Positions 23,801 to 34,095 of a stretch of 64,000 nucleotides of DNA are shown one piece after another. Source of the DNA: Nicotiana tabacum (taxonomy: Eukaryota; Streptophyta; Magnoliopsida; Solanales; Solanaceae); the NCBI RefSeq assembly GCF_000715075.1, contig NC_134102.1, positions 104,337,501 through 104,401,500 of the forward strand. The letters are read 5' to 3'. The notes beneath the pieces were generated by a model, which saw only the letters and a list, made by a program, of their open reading frames with translations, was not told the origin of the DNA and did no database searches. The position numbers and the translations under genes are program-made. How positions within the stretch are numbered: position 1 is the first letter of the stretch; every line of letters begins with the position of its first letter.

Positions 23801-24561
23801 CTTGCTGAATATGACCATCTTTAATTTGTGATAGAAGATTCACGTTACTATAACAAAATTTGAGCTAATCACGTTCTTAAAAATGGATGTGACCCTTATG
23901 TTTTCAAGTCTTATATATTAAATGGATAGTTCTCATGTTTTCAAGACTTACATATTAAATGGATAGGTGACTCACCTTCTTAAGAATGCCAAATCTTACA
24001 TTCTAATCTTGCCACATAATATAGTGACTTAAGAGTCACAATACTTGGGGTGGCTTGCTGCCACGTGGGGGGGAGGGGTTTAATCTTACCCAATTCTTTA
24101 ATTAATCACCCAATAATTCCTTAATTAACTGGATAATCTCCCATTACCTAATAATTAATCAATTACTCACATAATTACGAATTACCTCAACTTACTTAAA
24201 ATACTACTCACTTTTACGTACCTTATACACCTTATTATCATGGTCATGTGGTACCTTGTATGGTACTAGTCCATAAATACCGGGTATTATAGCTCGGACC
24301 GTATTTTATCCAAATTGACAAACTTCAACGAAAATCACTTTCTTCAATTCACTTACCCTCCCTCCTTCACGAATTTACTTATCACTCGTTTGAAATAGCA
24401 TAATACTTATAACCTCAAAAATAATCTCATTCCCGAGCTTACGTCGATTAACTTACAATGAAACTTTAACGTCCGAAAATATGGGATGTAACATCTCATT
24501 TTCGAGCTTATATCAATTTACTTATGGCGTACTTCCACGTACGAAAATATGGGGTGTAACA
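23801..24561 (-). repeat. 5' LTR of level-2 element, distal part
   Basis: Continues 9361-10676 after the Athila insertion and matches 3974-4732. It carries the intact minus-strand start TGTTACACCCC at 24561 and is followed by the GATTT duplication. Confidence 0.9.
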
Positions 24562-24566
24562 GATTT

Positions 24567-26037
24567 CCCCCACATAAAGTTAGGCAAGCCACTTACCTCG
24601 AACCAAACTCAATCAATCGGTAACAATGCCTTTTCCACGAATATCCGACTCCGACTGGCCCAAATCTATGCAAAACAATTACATATCATATATACAACTA
24701 TAATAGACTAATCTAAATAATGAAATCAAGATTTTAATAAAAATTCCGAAATCCGTCCTAAAAAGTCGACCGGGCCCACGTCTCGGAATCGGGTAAAAGT
24801 CACAAAATACGAAAGCCCATTCACTCACGAGTCTAACCATATCAAATTTACTAAAATCCGACATCAAATGGTCCTTCAAATCCACAAATCAAACTTCCCA
24901 AATCCCTAGCCTCAAACTCCTAAATTCCACCTTAAATACACACTAACTAGGTGGAAAAATAAATGGGGAAGCAAGATTATTGATCAAAAATAAGCACAAG
25001 GGACTTACCTCAAGAAATGCTTTGAAAATGCTCTCAAAAATCGCTCTAAACCGAGTTTGCAAAGTCCAAAATGACAAAAATTATGAAGCCCTTCGGTTTT
25101 AAACACTGCCCAGGCATTTCCGCACCTGCGGAACCTGGGCTCGCACCTGCACGCCCGCTGGTACAAACACGTGGGCGCACCTGCGGAAATGACTAACCTT
25201 GGTTTCCTCTGCTTCTTCGACCACTGGTCCGCATCTGCGCTATCGCAGGTGCGGAGAAACCATCGCACCTGCGACTTCTGCTGATCTCCACCCCTTCCGC
25301 ACCTGCGCTCAACCTTCCGCACCTGCGGCTAATACCATCGCAGGTGCGATCATACCAGCAAAAGACCAAACTTCAGAAATTTCTTAACTTCCATTCCAAG
25401 TCCGTTAACCACTCGAAACTCACCCGAGGCCCCCGGGATCTCAACCAAACATACTAACCAATTCTAAAACACCATACGAACTTAGTCGAGCCCTCAAACC
25501 ACATCAAACAACGCTAAAATCACAAATCATCCTCCAATTAGAACTTAAAGAACTTGAAACTTCCAAATTTGACAACTGATGCTGAAACCAACCAAACCAT
25601 GTCCGATTGATCCCAAAATTTGCACACAAGTCATATTCAACATTACGGACCTACTCCAACTTCAGGAATCGAAATCCGACCCCGATATCAAAAAGTCCAC
25701 TACCGGTCAAAATCTCCAAAAATTCGACTTTCGCCATTTCAAGCCTAAATAAGCTACGGACCTCCAAAACACAATCCGGATATGCCCCTAAGTCCAAAAT
25801 TACCTAACGAAGCTAACGAAACCAACAGAATTCCATTCCGGAGTTATTTTCACACAGTTTTGACTACGGTCCAAATTCTAATGCTTAAATCTCCATTTAA
25901 GGACTAAGTGTCCCAAAACACTTCAAAAACCAAAACGAAACCTCCCGGCAAGTCACAATAGCAGAAATAGATATAGGAGAAGCAGTAAATAAAGGATCGG
26001 AGCTATTACTCTCAAAATGACCGACCGAGTCGTTACA
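24567..26037 (-). repeat. Level-1 5' LTR, distal part
   Basis: Minus-strand start TGTAACGACTCGGTCGG at 26037. It continues to the GATTT duplication at 24562-24566 and then joins 2661. It contains an array of CGCACCTGCG-type words (25118-25350). The sequence 26038-26042 (CTTAA) would be one copy of the element's target duplication; the partner lies outside the window. Confidence 0.85.
25118..25350. repeat. Array of CGCACCTGCG palindromic words in LTR
   Basis: Eight exact GCACCTGC or GCAGGTGC cores and one variant (GCATCTGC) occur in 233 bp in both orientations, most extended to CCGCACCTGCGG or TCGCACCTGCGA. Each contains the E-box CACCTG or CAGGTG. The region is GC-rich against an AT-rich LTR. 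Confidence 0.85.
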
Positions 26038-26326
26038 CTTAATTATTATGATTTATAATACTTTTTATTTAGTTTTTAAATATATAAATTTTATTTCGAA
26101 AAACTTAAAGATTCTATGCCTAAATTCATATAGAAAATTAGATTATTTAACCCTCGTAATCCCAATCATGTCAAATAAAGTGAGATAGATGGAATAGTAA
26201 TTAAGTAACATGCTACAAATCGATTAAACATTAATGAAAGACGTAGTCGAGTTGATTAGACCAACCATCAATGTGGCATGTTAGCAGTAACTGCCAGCTT
26301 TTGCATATATCTATATATATATGAAG

Positions 26327-26575
26327 GTAATGGTAACATGAGTAACTTTGTTGCATAATTAAGTACATTAACGACCATAGTTATGCATAAGGATTACAAT
26401 TATCTTAGTTTAATTTATCTAGATAATCTTATTATTCAAGTACCCAATCAACTCCAAAGTCTTGCTGCAACACTACTGTATATACAAAACAAAAATATAG
26501 CAGTCTTTTTTTATTTAGATTACAACATTATTAAAAACCATCAATAGAAATACGTACTACCTAAAGGAACATCAT
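26327..26575. repeat. Host-flank direct duplication, copy 1
   Basis: About 249 bp (GTAATGGTAACATGAG to CTAAAGGAACATCAT) recur at 28174-28416 with scattered substitutions and small indels. The two copies flank the copia fragment. The 26038-26326 stretch before it is AT-rich with nothing recognised. Confidence 0.9.
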
Positions 26576-26632
26576 ATGAGCTTTGAGAGTAGCCAGCTTG
26601 CAGTAAAGCATTTGTAAGCTTAATGTTGGCCA

Positions 26633-27870
26633 TTGTTTCAAATGGAAGTCAATAATGCCTTCTTACAAGATGACCTCACGGAAGAAGTCTATATGGATCT
26701 ACCTCTTGGATTTCACAAGCAGGGGGAGTATAAGGTGTGTAGATTGTTGAAATCCCTCTATGGTTTGAAACAAGTCTCGAGGCAATGTTACATTAAGCTT
26801 ACAAATGCTTACTACAAGCTGGCTACTCTCAAAGCTCACATGATCACTCACATTTTACCAAGAAATGTGGCAAGAACATTGTGATCATCTTGGTGTATTG
26901 ATCACTGGGAACTCTCACAATATGATTACAGAAGTAAAGAAGACTCTTCATTAAAATTTCAAAATGAAGGACTTAGGGGAACTAAGATACTTCCTTGGAA
27001 TAGAGGTTCTAAGATCACAAGGAGGAATTGTATTGAACCAAAGAAAATATGCAATGGAGCTCATCTCAGAGGCAGGCTTGAGTGGGTGCAGGCCAGTTGC
27101 AACTCCAATGGAGCTCAATCATAAGCTAACTATTGTGGACTATGATAACCATGTTGGGAACACAGAAGATAAGGAATTGGAGGATGCCGGAAAATATAAA
27201 AAGTTGATAGGAAAGCTGCTTTATTTGACCATCACAAGGCCAGATATAAGCTTTGATGTACAAGTGTTGAGTCAATTTATGCAGAATCCTAAACAATCAT
27301 ACTTAGATGCAGCCTTGAGAGTGGTGGGGTACATCAAGGGATCCCCAGGCTTAGGTATACTGCTGAAGAAAGGTGAAGCAAACAACTTGACAGTGTTTTG
27401 TGATTCAGACTGGGCAGCTTTCCCAAATACTAGAAGATCAACTACGGGATACATTATCAAACTAGGGGACTCTCTACTGTCCTGGAAGTCCAAGAAGCAA
27501 CAAACAATCAGCAAAAACTCAGCAGAAATAGAATATAGGAGCATGACTGCAGCAGTTGCAAAGGTAGTTTGAATGGTTGGATTGCTAGAAGAACTGGGAA
27601 ACATTATGATTAAACCAGTGCACTTACACTGTGACAGCAAAGTTGCTTTGCAAATAGCATCCAATCCCATATTTCATGAGAGAACCGAGCATATAGAAAT
27701 TGATTGCCATTTTCTGAGGGAAAGGATCAAGACATGACTAATCACTACTGAATATGTGTCCACCAAACAGTAGCTAGCAGATTTGATGACCAAAGAATTA
27801 GGAGCTGCACAGCATCACCTGTTATTATCCAAGTTGGGAGTGTTAGATGTCTTCCACTCTCTAGCTTGAG
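26633..27870 (+). pseudogene. Ty1/copia RT-RNase H fragment
   Basis: The open frame at 26633-26884 has the RT segment EVYMDLPLGFHKQGEYKVC and KSLYGLKQ. The YVDD region is missing or frameshifted (a remnant, VLITGNS, lies near 26893-26912). The frame at 26964-27572 resumes with MKDLGELRYFLGIEV, then TRPDISFDVQVLSQF. RNase H follows with its first catalytic Asp region CDSDWA (about 27400) and SWKSKKQQTISKNSAEIEYR. A stop at 27570-27572 and later stops (about 27736, 27771) break the last part ([20 protein letters not shown]). This is a relic, not a domesticated gene, since no continuous frame survives. Confidence 0.88.
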
Positions 27871-27879
27871 GGGGAGTAT

Positions 27880-28173
27880 TGAAGTGCAAGAATGATGTTT
27901 TGAGTAGTTATGGGTCATTTAGCAATTAAAAAAGTTAGAAGGGACTAGTTGGTTAGGGTGATTACTTAACAATGCAAAGTTTGTTATAAATGCACTGTTA
28001 AGTACCTAATTGTAAGTGACTTTTTATTTTACTACATACGACTCATTTCTTCCTCTCCTATTCTTCTTTCTCTCTCCTCTCCTCAATACAGGATCTATGC
28101 CCTAGATATAAATGATAGTCGATCAATCTGCATGTTGCTCGATCTGATTAGCTGAGAATTCTACAAATTTACA
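27880..28173 (+). repeat. 3' LTR of truncated copia element
   Basis: Starts TGAAGTGCAAG after a purine tract (GCTTGAGGGGGAG) and ends AAATTTACA. It has a T/C-rich end (TCTTTCTCTCTCCTCTCC) typical of copia U5. No second LTR is present, so the borders are inferred. Confidence 0.65.
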
Positions 28174-28416
28174 GTAATGGTAACACGAGTAATTTTGTTG
28201 CATAATTAAGTACATCAACGACCATAGTTATGCATAAGGATTATAATTATCTTAGTTTAATCTGGATAATCTTACTATTCAAGTACCTAATCAACTCCAA
28301 AGTCTTGCTGCAACACAATTGTGTATACAAAACAAAAACATAGCAGTCTTTTTTATTTAGATTACAACATTGTCAAAAACCACCAATAGAAATACGTACT
28401 ACCTAAAGGAACATCA
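28174..28416. repeat. Host-flank direct duplication, copy 2
   Basis: Second copy of 26327-26575. It runs directly into the 3' flank of the extensin-like gene, so this copy is likely the original position and may contain its 3' untranslated region. Confidence 0.9.
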
Positions 28417-28510
28417 TCATGATTCTCTTCTTTTTTTATGGCAATACAAACCACAATACAAATAAGTCAGAACAGGTGGCGGAGAAACAACATGGTAAAC
28501 CAGAGGCAAG

Positions 28511-29169
28511 TTAATATTTAGGTGGTGGTGGTGGCGACTTATAATAGATGTACGAATATGGTGACCATTTTGGCTTATGGTGGTGATGATGATGATGGTG
28601 ATGTTTGTATGGTGGTGGAGGCGAAACATAATTATAGTAAGGTGGAGGTGGTGGTGGTTTATGAATCAGAGGCGGCGGTGGAGGTGACTTGTATATATAA
28701 ACTGGAGGTGGTGGTGACTTGTACTTGTAAATAGGTGGCGGTGGTGGAGATGACTTATACATGTAAGCTGGCGATGATGGTGGTGGTGGTGACTTGTACT
28801 TGTAAACAGGAGGTGGTGGTGGTGACTTGTACATATAAATGGGTGATGGTGGCGGTGGTGACTTGTAGGTGTAAATAGGAGATGGATGTGGTGGTGACCT
28901 GTACTTGTAAACGGGTGATGGCGGTGGAGGTGATTTATAGAAATATAAAGGTGGTGGAAGTGGGCATTTATGCTTGTGATGGTGATGCGAGGATAGGTAT
29001 GTGTAGTGAAAGGGAGAGGGAAGAGGAGGAGGTGACTGGTACATAAAACCATAACGTCGATGATGATGAGCCGCCAGGAAAGGAAGCTATATATGACAAT
29101 GACTATAGATGTTGACAACAAGAAGAGAACAAATGAGAAGTGAAGGAGAAGGGATTGTAAGAGTGCCAT
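28511..29169 (-). pseudogene. Extensin-like cell-wall glycoprotein, frameshifted after signal peptide
   Basis: The mature region (about 28511-29044, minus strand) is a run of Ser-Pro4/5 blocks separated by Tyr-Lys-Tyr type spacers ([17 protein letters not shown]). It includes a His-rich stretch near 28580-28605 and ends with KSPPPPPKY. Extensins of this kind are secreted, hydroxylated and glycosylated on SP4 blocks, and cross-linked through Tyr in the wall. A hydrophobic signal peptide (MALLQSLLLHFSFVLFLLST) starts at 29169 in a different frame, and the shift lies around 29070-29090. The mature frame's own first Met (29044) lacks a signal. One 1-nt indel, or a sequencing error, would explain it. 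A TATA-like box lies upstream. Transposons sit on both sides. Confidence 0.85.
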
Positions 29170-29204
29170 TGCATTAATGAATATCAAAGTTAACGTGTTG
29201 CATC

Positions 29205-29214
29205 GTATTTATAG
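29205..29214 (-). promoter_or_regulatory. TATA-like box of extensin-like gene
   Basis: The minus strand reads CTATAAATAC about 36-45 bp upstream of the signal-peptide ATG. The short distance implies a very short leader, so its use is a guess. Confidence 0.45.
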
Positions 29215-29350
29215 TGGTTAAATAGGGAAAATTGTCAATGTTGGTTCTGAAAAGATGTCTCCTTCTTTTGAAAGCGCATACTTCTAAAGTTGTAATGTCA
29301 TATGTTTCTGTTGCTAGGGGCGCCAAAAGAAAAAAAAAGTAAGTTTTTTC

Positions 29351-29583
29351 TGTGGAAGTAAGACTTACTTAAGTAAGGTGGCATTATTGTAAATAGTTAG
29401 ACAAGTTAGTTAGCTAAGCTAGTAATTAGCTGAGCTTATAAATAGAGACAATTAATTTTTGTACAGTGTAACCGGAACATTTCTCTTCTTCTTGGCTAAT
29501 AACAAATTTCATTTCTTCTTCTCTATTCTTCTCGTTTCCTATCAACAATCTATGGTTGATTGCTAAATTATCATAGATTAATA
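29351..29583 (+). repeat. 5' LTR of copia element
   Basis: 233 bp; contains TTATAAATAGAG (about 29438) as a TATA-like element and a T/C-rich end. Matches 37706-37935 apart from small indels and substitutions. Confidence 0.92.
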
Positions 29584-29595
29584 TGGTATCAGAAC
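29584..29595 (+). promoter_or_regulatory. Primer-binding site of copia element
   Basis: TGGTATCAGAAC directly follows the 5' LTR and matches the initiator-Met type PBS with one mismatch. Confidence 0.88.
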
Positions 29596-29696
29596 GATTG
29601 GACCACGATTGTGAGCCAATTAATCCACTGATCCATTAGCTAGATTGCTCAACTGAGTTGCTCGATTTTATACTGAAAATCTTTGTTTCTTCGGCA

Positions 29697-30690
29697 ATGG
29701 CGAATGCAAATCTCGATCACAACCATGCACTGTATCTACACCCTTCAGACACAACCGGAGCTCTGATTGTATCGATTCAGCTGACCGGATCCGACAATTA
29801 CTCGATTTGGAGCCGTACAATGAGAATCCGGCTTTTAGGTAAAAATAAGCTAGGGTTAATTGACGGTACATTAAAGAGAGAAGATGTAGAAGAGGATTTA
29901 GGTCTCCAATGGGATAGATTTAATGCAATTATTTTGGGATGGATTATGAGTTATGTTTCAAATGAGTTAATGACAGGAGTGGTGTATGCTAAGAATGCAT
30001 GTCGAGTTTGGGAAGATTTGAAGGAGCGCTTTGATAAAGCGAATGCATCTAGAATTTATTAATTGCATAAGGAGATTGCAACATTGCACCAAGGCTCTAA
30101 CAGTGTATCAACATATTTTACTAAACTCAAGGAACTTTAGGATGAGTATGAAAGTATGATTCCAGCATGTCGTGACAAAGAGTTTCTTGAACAATTACAT
30201 AGGCAGAAGTTGATGCAGTTTTTTATGGGACTTAACGACAATTATGAGCAAGCGCAGAGTCAGATTCTTATGACAAATCCCACTCCTAATGTTAGTAAAG
30301 CATATGCAATGATCATTGAGAGAGAGAGAGCCAAAGAGTTGTCTCTAATGTGTCTGTGATGAATGAGGGATTAGAGGCCACAGCTTTCATGACTGCAAAA
30401 TGAGGAAATTTTCAAGGAAGTTTTCAAGGGCAGAATCATAGACCAAAGAAGAACTGGAATATTCACTGTGATTTCTGCAAGATGAAGGGACATACTAAGG
30501 AGACATGTCACAAAATAGTAGGGTATCCTGCTGATTTCAAGTACAAGAAAAAGGAATCAGGAGCCAATGCTAATACTGCTTACAATATGAATATTAAAAA
30601 CTATAATCCTAATGTTGCAGGGCCTAATGCAGGAAGGACTGAGACAATAGAGAAGGGACACATGAGTGAGCTTCCTAGGCCACCACAGTT
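29697..30690 (+). pseudogene. Ty1/copia gag (broken)
   Basis: The start at 29697 (MANANLDHNHALYLHPSD) leads into the copia-type gag N-terminus with LTGSDNYSIWSRTMRIRLLG. A stop follows at 30060-30062, and the next segment (LHKEIATLHQGSNSVSTYF) contains another stop near 30138. The gag body continues at 30156 (LMQFFMGLNDNYEQAQSQIL) to a stop at 30357-30359. A CCHC zinc knuckle, CDFCKMKGHTKETCH, is present at about 30470-30514 with all four ligands. Nonsense mutations rule out an intact Gag. Confidence 0.88.
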
Positions 30691-31885
30691 CACAGCTTGA
30701 TCAGTACAATCAAATTATGATTATGCTAAACAAAGATGTTCCACAAAACACAATGGCTAACATGGCAGGTATGATACAACCATTTATGGTTAATGTAGCT
30801 AGAAAAGAATGGATCATAGACACTGGGGAAACTAACCATATGATATCAGACTTAAGCACGTTACAAAATATTAAAAGGCTCGACTCTTGGAGCTATAGAA
30901 AAGTGTATATGTTTAATGGTCAAGTGAATTTGGTATCACATATAGGAGATTGCATAATTTCTAAAGGACAAGTAGTGAAAAATATGTTGTTTGTGCCTGA
31001 TTTCCAGTACAATCTCATGTTAGTTTCTAAGGTAACTAGAGACTTTCATTGCTCAGTCACCTTTTTTCTGATTTTTACCTATTCCAGGACCTCTCAAGTG
31101 GGAGGATCAAGGGGATTAGTAAAGAGAAAGATGGATTGTACCTCTTCTTACTTGCAGATGAACGAGAAGAACTGAGTAGAGGATTAAATGCACAGGAGAA
31201 AGGAATTGATGTTTCTCTATGGCATAGAAGGCTGGGACATGCTTCTGGAGGAGCCATGAAGGAGATTCTTGGACTGCCTATTGAGAATTGTAGAAATGTA
31301 ATAGATAAGTGTGATGTTTGTCCTTTAGCTAAGCATACCAGACTGCCTTTTCATTCTAGCAACAGTAGAAGTACTAAAACTTTTCAATTGTTACATTTGG
31401 ATGTTTGGGGACCTTATAACACTTCTACTATTGATGGCAATAAGTATTTTCTAACTATAGTTGATGACTATTCTCGTGTGACCTGGGTTTTCTTATTGAA
31501 ATTTAAAAGTGATGTGTTCATTGTATTAAGAGATTTCTTTAAAATGGTACACACTCAATTCAGTACTATGGTAAAGACAATAAGGTCAGATAATGAGGGT
31601 GAGTTCGTGAATTATAACTTCACTGCTCTATTAAGAGAATTGGGCATAGTACATCAAAGAACATGTGTCTATACTCCTCAACGGAATGGAATAGCTGAGA
31701 GGAAGCGTAGATACATTCTTGAGGTGGCAAGGGCTATTAGATTTCATGGGCATATCCCTGTGAGATTTTGGGGACATTGTGTTTTGGCAGTTATGTATAT
31801 TATCAATAGACTATCTTCAGTTGTGATACAAGGTAAATCTCTTATGAACTGTTCCATGGGAAGAGACCAACCCTTCTTTATCTGA
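30691..31885 (+). pseudogene. Ty1/copia protease and integrase (broken)
   Basis: The protease has EWIIDTGETNHMI (about 30807-30845); the residue after Asp-Thr-Gly is Glu where the family has Ala or Ser, so activity is doubtful. After a frameshift near 31050-31080 the pre-integrase zinc domain (LWHRRLGHASGGAMKEIL, CDVCPLAKH) and integrase core follow. The D-D-E residues lie in LDVWGPY, TIRSDNEGEF and NGIAERKRR. The frame ends at 31885. A further piece at 31891-32319 carries the integrase C-terminal region (YLLYNLEKKEFF) and a linker with a repeated TSCQEGV. Confidence 0.88.
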
Positions 31886-31890
31886 GAACT

Positions 31891-33988
31891 TTGGGGTGTT
31901 TGTGTTATGCTAGTGTCTTACCTAGACAGGATAAATTCAGTGCTGGAGCAGTTAGGGCAGTGCTAATGGGGCATTCTAATGTTACTAAAGGATACCTTTT
32001 GTACAACTTGGAGAAGAAGGAGTTCTTTATCAACAAGTATGTCACTTTCAAAGAAGGAGTGATTCCTTTCAAGGATATTGAAGGACTTGTTTCACCAACC
32101 TCCTGTCAGGAGGGTGTTTCACCAACCTCATGCCAGGAAGGTGTTTATCCTAACCACCCTTCTCATTTTGCAGATGTTGATTCTAACATTCCTATTTCTA
32201 TAGAAGATGCATTGCAGCCCCCAGTTTTTGTAGAGGATGATCTACAAGGAACAAATATGCAACCTCATACTATGCCTACTGATGCTAGTCTTCCTAGTGC
32301 CTCACCTGTTGATCATTAAGAGCAACATGATGCTTCACCTAGTTCCTCTCATGCTGGTGCAAAATCTAATGCTGCTCAAGATAGCATTACACCTCCTGTA
32401 CATACAAATAAGGATGAGATTTTTGAAGAACCTGAACTCTACTCATCAGATACTTCAACACCTTTGAGGAGATCTGGGCAAGTGACTAAACAACCATTGT
32501 GGTTGACAGACTATGTAGTACCTTTGCCAGCCAAGAAGTCTCATTTTATGGCTAATTATCTTTCATATGATCAGCTATCTTCCTCTCACAAAGCTTATTT
32601 AGGGGTCTTCTTAGCAATATCTGAACCTACATCCTTTTATGAAGCATGTAATGATGTTAGGTGGATAGAGGCAATGCATGCGAAAATAGCAGCACTATAA
32701 GCTAATAAAACTTGGGAGCTGGTGTGTTTGCCTCCAGGGAAGGTTCCCATTGGGTATAGATGGGTATACAAGGTCAAGCTTAAAGCTAATGGAGAAATAG
32801 AAAGGTTTAAAGCTAGACTAGTGGCCAAAGGCTATAGTCAAAAGGAAGGCCTTGGCTATAATGAAACACTGTTAGGACAGTCCTTTCATTAGCACCTATG
32901 CAGAATTGGCGTATCCAACAGATGGATGTTTACAATGTTTTTTTTGCAGGGAGACCTAGATGATGAGGTTTATATGGAGTTGCCATAACGATTTTCAAGT
33001 CAGGGGGATACAGTTAGTAGATCTAAGTTAGTTTGCAGTTCAAGCAAAGTAGTCTTGACCATTCCTTGTTCATTAAACAGAATCAAAGTGATATAGTGGT
33101 GATTCTTGTCTATGTCGATGATATACTAATTGCTGGAAATAATCAGCAGATGATATATGCAACAAAAGATTCTTTACACAAGGCCTTCAGGATTAAAGAC
33201 TTAGGAGAGCTAAAGTTTTTTCTTAAAATGGAATTCAACAGGTCAAGTAGAGGTATTCTGGTGAATCAGAGAAAATATGCCTTGGAGATTATATCTGAGT
33301 TGGGGATAGGAGATGCTAAACCAGCTTGGACACCTCTTGAGGTGAATGTGAAGCTGACTGTACCAGAGTATGACAAGCTGATAGGGAATGAAGATGATAA
33401 TGCACTTGAAGATAAGGGACAATATCAAAGATTAATAGGAAAGTTGTTGTATTTGACTCTAACAAGACCCGACATAGCATACACAGTTCAAGCACTTAGC
33501 CAATTCCTTCAACAACCCAAAAAATCTCATTGGGATGCAGCTATGAGAGTTGCTAGATACATAAAGAGGGAACCAGGACTGGGAATGTTGTTCAGCATTG
33601 AGAAGTTAGACAAAATCTATGTGTTTTGTGATGCAGACTAGGCATCGTGTCCTAACACAAGAAGATCAGTATCTGGTTTCTTGGTCAAGTATGGTAAATC
33701 ATTGGTCTCATGAAAATCCAAGAAGCAAGGCACAATATCAAAAAGTTCAGCAGAAGCTGAATATAGGAGCATGGCCAGTGTTGTCTCTGAAGCTGTTTGG
33801 CTGGTTGGATTATTAAAGGAATTAGGAGCAGCTGTAGTATTGCCAGTTAATTTGTATTGTGACAACAAAACAACATTACAAATAACTGTCAATCCAGTAT
33901 ATCATGAAAGGACTAAACATATTGAAATAGATTGCCTTTTTATAAAGGAGAAGATTCAAATGGGATTGGTTAGAACTATACCTGTTAA
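31891..33988 (+). pseudogene. Ty1/copia RT and RNase H, first part (broken)
   Basis: The RT begins in the 32464-32700 frame (EACNDVRWIEAMHAKI) and continues past a stop (TWELVCLPPGKVPIGYRWV, FKARLVAKGYSQKEG). Stops and shifts lie at about 32880-33030. The catalytic segment VILVYVDDILIAGNN is near 33100-33140. The thumb (MEFNRSSRGILVNQRKYALE) and RNase H (VFCDAD at about 33620, then the frame from 33771) follow. A TAG replaces the usual Trp codon after the first RNase H motif at 33640-33642. At 33988 the frame is cut by the hAT insertion and resumes at 37571. Confidence 0.88.
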
Positions 33989-34046
33989 TCGTGTCGGGCT
34001 GGCCCATTTACAACCCGATTCAGCCCGGGTCAGCCCGGTACTATAG

Positions 34047-34095
34047 CGTTGGGGGGGGAGGGGGGGACTGGGATGGGTTGGGCGGGGAGCAGGTT
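34047..34095 (+). repeat. G-rich subterminal block of hAT element
   Basis: Runs of 8, 7, 3, 3 and 4 G occur within about 50 bp (GGGGGGGGAGGGGGGG, GGGCGGGG). It could form a G-quadruplex on the plus strand. Confidence 0.7.

Larger units (their letters stand above)
2662..24561 (-). mobile_element. Level-2 non-autonomous LTR retrotransposon (LARD-like), TSD GATTT
   Basis: Two long LTRs (2662-4732, and 9361-10676 joined to 23801-24561) flank a 4.6 kb internal region. The target duplication GATTT is at 2657-2661 and 24562-24566. On the minus strand the LTR runs from TGTTACACCCC to GTCGTGACA. A PBS lies next to the right-hand LTR and a polypurine tract next to the left-hand one, which fixes the orientation as minus. 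Without the Athila insertion the element is about 8.8 kb. No gag, protease, RT or integrase motif is visible in the internal region, so it would depend on enzymes from another element. Confidence 0.85.
1..26037 (-). mobile_element. Level-1 Ty3/gypsy chromovirus-like LTR retrotransposon (partial)
   Basis: This minus-strand element is cut by the left window edge, so only its 5' LTR, primer-binding site and gag start are visible. Read on the minus strand, the order is LTR (from 26037 down to 1434), a 3-nt spacer, a PBS matching initiator-Met tRNA, then gag. The LTR begins TGTAACGACTCGG and ends GTGACA. It is split by a 21.9 kb nested insertion at 2662-24561, and removing that insertion plus one TSD copy joins the halves into one LTR of about 2.7 kb. 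The gag residues resemble the Tekay/Del chromovirus lineage common in Solanaceae; that lineage call is from memory and inferred. Confidence 0.85.
26576..28173 (+). mobile_element. 5'-truncated Ty1/copia retrotransposon 3' end
   Basis: Only the end of RT, RNase H and a 3' LTR are present. No target duplication of a normal 5-bp kind exists, because the fragment lies between two 249-bp copies of host sequence. Its first 50 bp (26577-26626) are an inverted copy of 26790-26838 within the same fragment. The order and polarity agree with a copia 3' half captured during break repair rather than ordinary integration. Confidence 0.85.

Noticed and set aside
26633..27572. Copia RT-RNase H as a domesticated host gene
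   Set aside because: Frames are broken, a 3' LTR follows, and the YVDD region is lost.
28417..28734. ORFs overlapping the extensin gene in other frames (His-rich, Val-rich)
   Set aside because: Shadow frames of the Pro-rich repeats.
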